Below are positions 57,821 through 64,000 of a stretch of DNA of 64,000 bases, piece by piece. Below the pieces are notes generated by a model. The model was not told the origin of the DNA and ran no database searches. It worked only from the letters and a program-made list of their open reading frames with translations. The position numbers and the translations under genes were made by a program. This DNA is from Styela clava (lineage: Eukaryota; Chordata; Ascidiacea; Stolidobranchia; Styelidae). The stretch spans positions 8,556,001-8,620,000 of the forward strand of contig NC_135261.1 in NCBI RefSeq assembly GCF_964204865.1, in the 5' to 3' direction. The number at the start of each line of letters is the position of its first letter. Positions within the stretch are counted from its first letter, which is position 1.

Positions 57821-60800
57821 CTAAAAGAAATCAGCAGCACTTTTTCTTTTTTGATTCCTTCCTTTTTTCAACAATCCAAAATCTGGAGTTTTCCTGGGAT
57901 CAAAAGCAACATTACCAGGTGATGTGCTAACAGCAGTAGACTTGTCAAACTTTCTAAATGGTTGAATCTGAAATAAATTAAAAAGTAAGAATGAATATGC
58001 AATCACAGAAATTGCAACTAACACAAACTTATAAATAGACAATCAAATGATTTACTTTTACGGCAAGGTTGCACTTCATTGCAACAGAAAGTCCTATTAT
58101 GGGTGTGTATCAAAAATGTTGTGTCCCACTTGTCCAGGGCAGGGCAAAGTGGGACGAGGGTGACACGACATTTTCGAGATAAAGTGGGTGTAGCTACATC
58201 AATCTAAATATCCAAATATAAAACAAAGTGAGCGCTTGGGTACTCACACACATGAAAACATATTTTCTGTATGAGTAACATACCTGTGTTTTAGACATTT
58301 CGAAAACTACTCTCTTTGGTGAATGTGCTGCAACTGGTTCCTGTATTTTCCTCTTTACTGCAACATTGTGTTTGTTTTTCTTCGCCTTATCGACTTTTGA
58401 CGCTGCAACTTTAAAGAAGGTTGATATCGCAGGCACAGAGTTGGTATTTGATATTTGTGCAAATTTTTCTCCTTCAGTAATAGCATCATTGGACTTATTT
58501 TTCTTTTTCGGCACTTTTGTTTCCGATGTATTTATGTCACTTTCAGGTGCTTCTTCCAGAGCTTCACTTTTCTGCTTTTTCTTTTTCGAATTTGTTACTG
58601 ATGGACTTTTCGCAATGATATCATTTTCATTACTAATTTCATTGCTGTTAGTTGATAGATTGGGATCAGTTTCATTCACGACTTCTGGCTTGAATAAGCT
58701 TTTCCTCTTTTTTTTGCGCTTCCTTAACGCTGGTTTTTCATGATTGTCAGATTTGGCAGTACTTGGTTTTTGAACATTGTTACTTAACGATTCAAGGTTA
58801 TCTTTAGTGGCATGACCATCTACATCTGTTGAGCATACGATAGTCGGATTATCCTGTTTTACGCTATCATTTACGGATTCTTGATCTTGTGAATTGTGAG
58901 TTGCAGAATCCAACCACACCTTTAACTGTTTTTTGGATTTCAATTTGTCTTTGCGCTTCAACTTTTTCACTAAAGCTTGTTTACATTCTTGAATATCTTG
59001 TAATATATCTGGGATGTTTTCGGAAGGTTGGGGCTCAGTTTTGGAAATTTCTTTCGCTTCAGTTAGCATCTTTGCCTTTTTCTTGTCCTTTTTCTTTTTT
59101 GGAAGAAGTTCTGATACTGTACTATTGACGTCTTGCTCAGAAGTGCTGCTGCTACTTTCTTTCCCAAGATTTGAACCAATGATGATTGTTTTTTGTTCAA
59201 TCTTTTTTTTCTTCTTCTTTTTCTTGGTAGAATTGACTGAAATAAGGAGGATTTAAATAAAGTAGGTGAGTCAGTAGGGAATTACGGTAGCTCTACAAAA
59301 AAACGCGGAGCAGAGTATATGTGGATAGGATTTACATATTTATCCCCGGAGATAGGAAAGCTGATAAGACGACTTAACCATATGGCGAACCACGGCCTCT
59401 CGTCCGCTTACTATTCCATGTCGGTATGGGATTAGTTAGCCATTTGTTTTCGAAGCATGAACCTGATGGTGGAGGAGGCCGTAACCGACCAGCGGTTACA
59501 TGAACCACCGTTCGGCGGAAAAGAGTCCAGCAATCCTCTCGCACATAACCATCCCCGCATGGGATCACTATGAAAATGGAACTGATACTTCACAAGATGG
59601 CACTTACTCATGCATTAAACCTGATAATAATTATCAGTAAATATTAGATAAAGTAAATATCTCACAGATGCTAATGTAAAACACAGAACTTGCAGTTCAA
59701 ACCACAGGGAAAATCACTTTCCCATTTGTATTTTTAACCAGTCAAATTGCAATTGAAAATGTCTATAAATTTGGCTCAAATCATTTTTAAAGAGTAGCAG
59801 GAAAAATTTGATTACTGTCATATATCATGGTTTGCACAAAAGTCAACAGAAGAGATAAAAAAAAGCTTTTCTATGGGTGGCAGATATCTAGATAACTTAA
59901 TATTAACTGCAAATAGTGCCTCAATGTAAGTTTCCCTGACGTTTGACCACACTAAAATTCATCCTGTACTTTACCCACACAAAATATTTATATTTAAATA
60001 TTATCATTTTTAGCAGCAAAAAAAGAATAAATAATGTTTATAAATATCCTTGGAAATTGTAATTATTACGTACGATAAGTGTTAAGTTACTGATGATTAG
60101 ACATTCTCCTGATGCTCAGTGTAAACATCCATTTCAAGAAGTACAGTATTGATTTTTGTAAAATATATTGATAAATTTCTAGTTATCCACAGTTACCGTA
60201 CCATTTATAGATGATTGATTATTATTGGTATCAACATTTTCAGATGAATCCACAAAATCTTCAAGACTTTCACTGGTGTTGGCATCAATATCTTCCTTTA
60301 CATCTATAGCCTGTGAAACCGAAAAATTTCAATTATTATTTGAAAATAGTTTCTTTATAAAGCTATAATTAATTACAAAATATTTTCAAACATGTTTTCT
60401 CTACTTGAAAAGACTTTTTCAAAATAAGAAAGATGTAAAAAAAATTGTGTTGCTTTCCGAAGTCAAATACCTCTAGCAGGCATGCCATGCATACTGGGTA
60501 CTCCCGTAGTGTGTGTACCAGGTTAGGGTTAGGCCATAATTTTATTCAGATTTTCCTCATTTTAGTTTCAGTCCCTTTACACAACTTGATGCAAAGTAGG
60601 CGAACAAAATTAGTTCCCCCATATTGATTATTGGTACACGCACTTCTGGAGTGCCGCATTTTGTACCATTGGCATAACTCCATACATAATACAAATAAAG
60701 ACTCCTGTATGAGCATCCATAGCCCTAATGCACACAGCTTACCGTTGGGACCATTAAATCATCATCACTATTTACACCATCCTCGATTTGTCTTTTTCGT

Positions 60801-63800
60801 TTTCGCCTTTTTGTTTTCCGATATTCTCGTTTGTCTTCCATTTCTTTCCCGCTCTCAGATATGATTTTATTAGCTAAGTCTTCTTCCAACATTTTAACTT
60901 CATCTTCAGATGAATATTCTGCATCTGGAATATCGCTAAGCGGAACGCGGCCTTGAGCAAGCTCTCGAAACTTCTCTACCATTCGAAAGACCTAAATAAA
61001 CCAACATATCATATTGAAAAATCAAGTACATGCCAACTAAGAACACTCTTCAGCTATGTGGACATAAATCATTGATTAATTGACTGCGATTTGAATGAAA
61101 GTTCAAATGTGATGGTGTTGCATGTTACAGTTTGAATGCCTGTTATAATAAACACCATTTCCCCACCAATTCACTATACTGTAAAAGATTGTGCACTGCT
61201 CAGTTAGGAAAACTTTCACAAATATTGAGCTGAAATCGTACTTTTAAACTTTCATAACAGATATTGAAAAAGCCTTCCCAGCAGACAATAAAAAAGGGCC
61301 TATGGCCAAAGTATGGTTTTCCTGAAGTTGGAAGCCGGGGATGGTTTAAACTTCTAAGATTTGAGATGAGGGATGTTGCACTAATCCCGATTTTTTCACG
61401 TTGTGAACAAACCTGAAATCAGCGCAACAGTGCCCCCACTCTAGATCAGGGGTTGGCAACTTTTCTAGTCGACGGGCCAGATGTCAAAATTTACCACAAT
61501 TTGAACTTTTTTCAAACTGGAGTCTTTCTTAAAACTTAGAGTTTGGAGTCACAGCTAGATGTGAATTCAGCCCGAATGGGCCATCTTGCTTATTGTATTA
61601 CCAAACCCACCAGATATGTACAGGTATGCAGCTTTCTCACATGCGCTTTCTCACGAAAAGTAGTTTTTATTGTATATTCTGTTTTTTTACCATGTTACGT
61701 TAACCAAGGTGTTGAATCTTTCCTTCGCATGTCACTGCAAATAGTAGCAAGAATAGCAATCTCTACATCCTACACCGAAAAGCATTACCTTTTTTCTATT
61801 TCTTGCTAACACACCATCTTGACTTGCCAGTTCAAATAAACGATCAGCAAGTCCGGAATAATCAACATTCAATGCTGTAATTGGTGACGAATCGTAACTT
61901 TCTGTTTGAGTATGACCTTTAACATTTATAGAAACTTCTTCCTCTGCGAGCAACTCAAGAGCGGGCTTAGAATTATCAATGAGTTCCTAGAAAGATAAGA
62001 TAACAAAGAGGTCAATAATATGAAGAAAAATTAGTCAGATAGAACAGGGTTTCCAAACTTTTTGGGCCGCAGACCCCTATTTGTGAATCTTAGTTTTAAC
62101 GGACCTCCATCCAATGTCGTATCAGTTTCTTTGTCTAATCAACGAGGAAGAATAATGTTTCATTATTTTGCCATCATATATGTAAGAGCTGAAAATGCTG
62201 CCTCAAACATGTAGGTCGTTGCAAAAGACAATCAAATTGTAATTGCCTTTTTTGACAGCAATGGATATTCGTTCACAACGCTCAACCAAAAAGATGCAAT
62301 GGCTTTTTGATTGAAATCAATCATTGAAGATCGAATAGATGTTGCGGACCCCCTGTGCAATCATCACAGACCGCCAGGGTTCCGTGGACCCAGTTTGATT
62401 CATTAAAAATTTGTCTAGCTCAGAAAAGAGCACCACATCCGATATTTCTCAGAGTGAGATATTACGCAGAGGCAGTTCACAATATGATCAAGCTTTTCTA
62501 TGCATTTCCCTCCCATATGATAAATATGTTACACCGAATCCTATTATGTAACATAAAATCAACATCACAAACCTGGAAGACGTTGGTTGCAACTGCATTG
62601 ACAATGTCATAATTCTTTGCACTTGCCACAATGATACAGTATGGATCTAAAAACCTCAACACCTAAATTTGAAAAAGCAATGTAGGTTTATTCCATTTGT
62701 TGCATCAACAGTTACTCCCACAGCGAGGGTACCAGGTTAGGGTTAGGTCATACTTTTATTCAGATTTTCCCTATTTCAGTTCTATTACGAGTTCATGAAC
62801 TGTCTGTGTTAGCCAAGTGAATATACCCCCTGCCCATAGGGTTAAGTCCCTTTACACAACTTGATGTAAAATAGAGGAGCAAAATTAGTTACCTCCATAT
62901 TGGTACACACACTTCTGGAGCGCCCATCAACATGCCAAATTTGGCAAGCATTTATCATAGGACGTTGTATTTTGTGGTATACTCAATCCTTGCATTATGT
63001 ATTGATCCATGTCGGGTATGGGATTAGTTAGCCAGGTATTTGTTTCAGATGCATGGACTTGATGGTGGAGGAGGCCGTAGACACTAAGTTGTTATGGGAA
63101 TCACCCTATGGTGGTGGCGAGGAGCTCAGTAATCCTCTCGCACATAATTATCCCCCACAAGATTGTACCTGTGAACCCACGCAGAATAATCAGCGATGCG
63201 ACGGCAAACATACTTCCTGACTGAACAAATAAAATACTAAATCTTACCATTTGAGAATCTAGTTCGTCTTTGCATATTTTTGATAATTCTTCCAGATATA
63301 TGTCACTGAAGTGGTACTGCATACCAGATACAGGTTTTGTTGGACAAATCGGTCCATTTTTCAGGATAGCTAGAAGCCAATCTACGTTTCCAGCATCCCA
63401 ACTTCGAGTTTTTAAAAACTCAAAAGCTTTTCGCAAGACGCATCGAACTAACAGATAGAATTTATCCATCCGAAGTCTATCTATTCCCTTCCATTCACGT
63501 TGCATGGTTTCAAGAAATGTATCAAAAAATAACATCGCTGTTTTTATATTGGAAAGCCTGAAACCAGAATGAAATATGTTACAAAATTTAAAACAAACTC
63601 ATTTACCGTAAGACAGGATGTAGGTAACACATGTCATGAAATTTTATAAAAATTACAAAATAAAATTTCTGTAAAATGGTGTAAGAATAATTAAAATAAA
63701 TCATTAAGAAAACTTAGGGAGTATCACAGACTAACAGTATTTGAATATGGACATACCCTGGCAAAAGATCTGATATTTTATTTGCAAGATCTTCTTGTAC

Positions 63801-63864
63801 AAGAGGTTTATCAGACATCCACATGCAGTAAAATAATCCTTTCCAGATACTCAGCATCTCAATT
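57821..63864 (-). CDS. RRP1: RRP1/RRP1B-like nucleolar ribosome-biogenesis protein (5' end outside window)
   Basis: Eight minus-strand exons: 63864-63757, 63557-63248, 62662-62573, 61986-61789, 60991-60743, 60310-60202, 59236-58284, 57967-57821. The first starts in phase 2, so the gene continues beyond 64000. The Nop52/RRP1 domain is clear: IWKGLFYCMWMSDKPLVQED, MQREWKGIDRLRMDKFYLLV, FSDIYLEELSKICKDEL and FLDPYCIIVA. A long lysine/serine-rich middle follows, mostly in the 953-nt exon with repeated KKKKK clusters. The end matches vertebrate RRP1B in arrangement: an RVVF motif (58302-58313) of the PP1-docking RVxF type, then FDKSTAVSTSPGNVAFDP and a final AADFF. RRP1 proteins act in the nucleolus in pre-60S rRNA processing. 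Introns carry two family-B transposons and two copies of another repeat. Confidence 0.9.
59373..59575. repeat. Interspersed repeat of unknown class, copy 1
   Basis: Shares with 63007-63165 the blocks GGGATTAGTTAGCCA, GATGGTGGAGGAGGCCGTA and AATCCTCTCGCACATAA in the same order and orientation. It lies in an intron of the RRP1-like gene. Confidence 0.65.
60497..60655 (+). mobile_element. Transposon (MITE), family B, copy 2, internally deleted
   Basis: Starts GGTACTCCCGTAGTGTG, contains ACCAGGTTAGGGTTAGGCCA and TTTACACAACTTGATG, ends CACTTCTGGAGTGCC. The flanks GCATACTG (60489-60496) and GCATTTTG (60656-60663) are a 6/8 match, an eroded target duplication. It is about 55 bp shorter than the 214-bp copies, missing part of the middle. 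Confidence 0.75.
62045..62391. mobile_element. hAT-type non-autonomous element
   Basis: Left end reads CAGGGTTTCCAAACTTTTTG; near the right end the inverted counterpart reads, on the opposite strand, CAAACTGGGTCCACGGAACC. GGCCGCAGACCCC and GCGGACCCCC blocks pair across the unit. The right terminus is eroded, so no target duplication is called. Confidence 0.6.
62711..62924 (+). mobile_element. 214-bp transposon (MITE), family B, copy 3
   Basis: Perfect 8-bp target duplication CATCAACA at 62703-62710 and 62925-62932. Same length as the copy at 16011-16224. Contains ACCAGGTTAGGGTTAGG at one end and ACACACACTTCTGGAGCGCC at the other. In an intron of the RRP1-like gene. Confidence 0.85.
63007..63165. 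repeat. Interspersed repeat of unknown class, copy 2
   Basis: Second copy of the repeat at 59373-59575, diverged in the middle but colinear. No termini or target duplications could be defined. Confidence 0.65.
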
Positions 63865-63952
63865 CTATGAAATAAAATCGCATATCCATAGTTTAATATA
63901 ATATTTTTTTACACCACTCAACATAAAGTGAGTAGGCTATGACTCTTCAGAT

Positions 63953-64000
63953 CAGGGTTCCCAAACTGGGGTCCGCGGATCCCTGAGGGTTCGTAATGAC
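63953..64000 (+). mobile_element. Left end of a hAT-type element, cut by the window edge
   Basis: CAGGGTTCCCAAACTGGGGT followed by CCGCGGATCCC is a hAT-type terminus like the one at 62045. The rest lies beyond 64000. Confidence 0.55.

Noticed and set aside
58366-59256. Plus-strand open frames rich in Phe, Leu and Ser over the RRP1-like gene
   Set aside because: They are the antisense of the lysine-rich 953-nt RRP1 exon; AAG/AAA codons read as CTT/TTT on the other strand.
61440-61500. Possible hAT terminus (CAGGGGTTGGCAACTTTTCT near 61447)
   Set aside because: It resembles a hAT end, but no partner end or target duplication was found, so it was not listed as an element.
1-64000. tRNA, rRNA or CRISPR-like arrays
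   Set aside because: No tRNA B-box with matching arms, no rRNA stretch and no regularly spaced identical repeats were found on reading both strands; the organism is clearly eukaryotic.

Overview
The window is animal nuclear DNA: AT-rich, with compact multi-exon genes, short GT-AG introns and many small non-autonomous DNA transposons. An ascidian (tunicate) is the best guess. The intermediate filament gene has a chordate-type rod without the 42-residue lamin-like coil 1B insert, the uncoupling protein and RRP1 resemble vertebrate proteins, and several genes have a splice acceptor a few bases to tens of bases before the ATG, as expected for trans-spliced tunicate genes. Species cannot be fixed from the sequence alone. 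Exon models below were built by hand from splice sites; every exon junction was checked for reading phase.

Layout. 1-2.4 kb: remains of a hAT-type transposon and other repeats. 2.4-5.5 kb (+) and 10.7-7.0 kb (-): two SLC2-like sugar-transporter-family genes, tail to tail, with identical exon structure. 20.8-12.5 kb (-): a 14-exon leucine-rich-repeat gene ending in a death domain (LRRD1-like). 26.6-23.6 kb (-): a four-repeat annexin. 28.3-27.1 kb (-): an unrecognised single-exon gene. 34.3-29.2 kb (-): an 11-exon cytoplasmic intermediate filament gene. 34.3-46.0 kb: a gene-poor stretch. 48.6-46.0 kb (-): a mitochondrial uncoupling protein (UCP1-3 type) carrying an unusual in-frame insert of about 140 residues and a C-terminal extension, possibly preceded by a small ORF in operon-like spacing. 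49.1-57.8 kb: no gene recognised. 63.9-57.8 kb (-): the 3' part of an RRP1/RRP1B-like ribosome-biogenesis gene that continues beyond the window.

The genes do not form a pathway; this looks like an ordinary eukaryotic neighbourhood. The most unusual object is the UCP gene: its insert holds a duplicated 15-residue motif whose two copies differ largely at silent sites, and its edges coincide with a potential 432-nt in-frame GT-AG intron. Introns and spacers carry a 214-bp transposon family with 8-bp target duplications, a related 232-bp foldback form, a 298-bp hAT-type element, and a 182-bp foldback insertion whose empty site is visible in a second copy of its host repeat.
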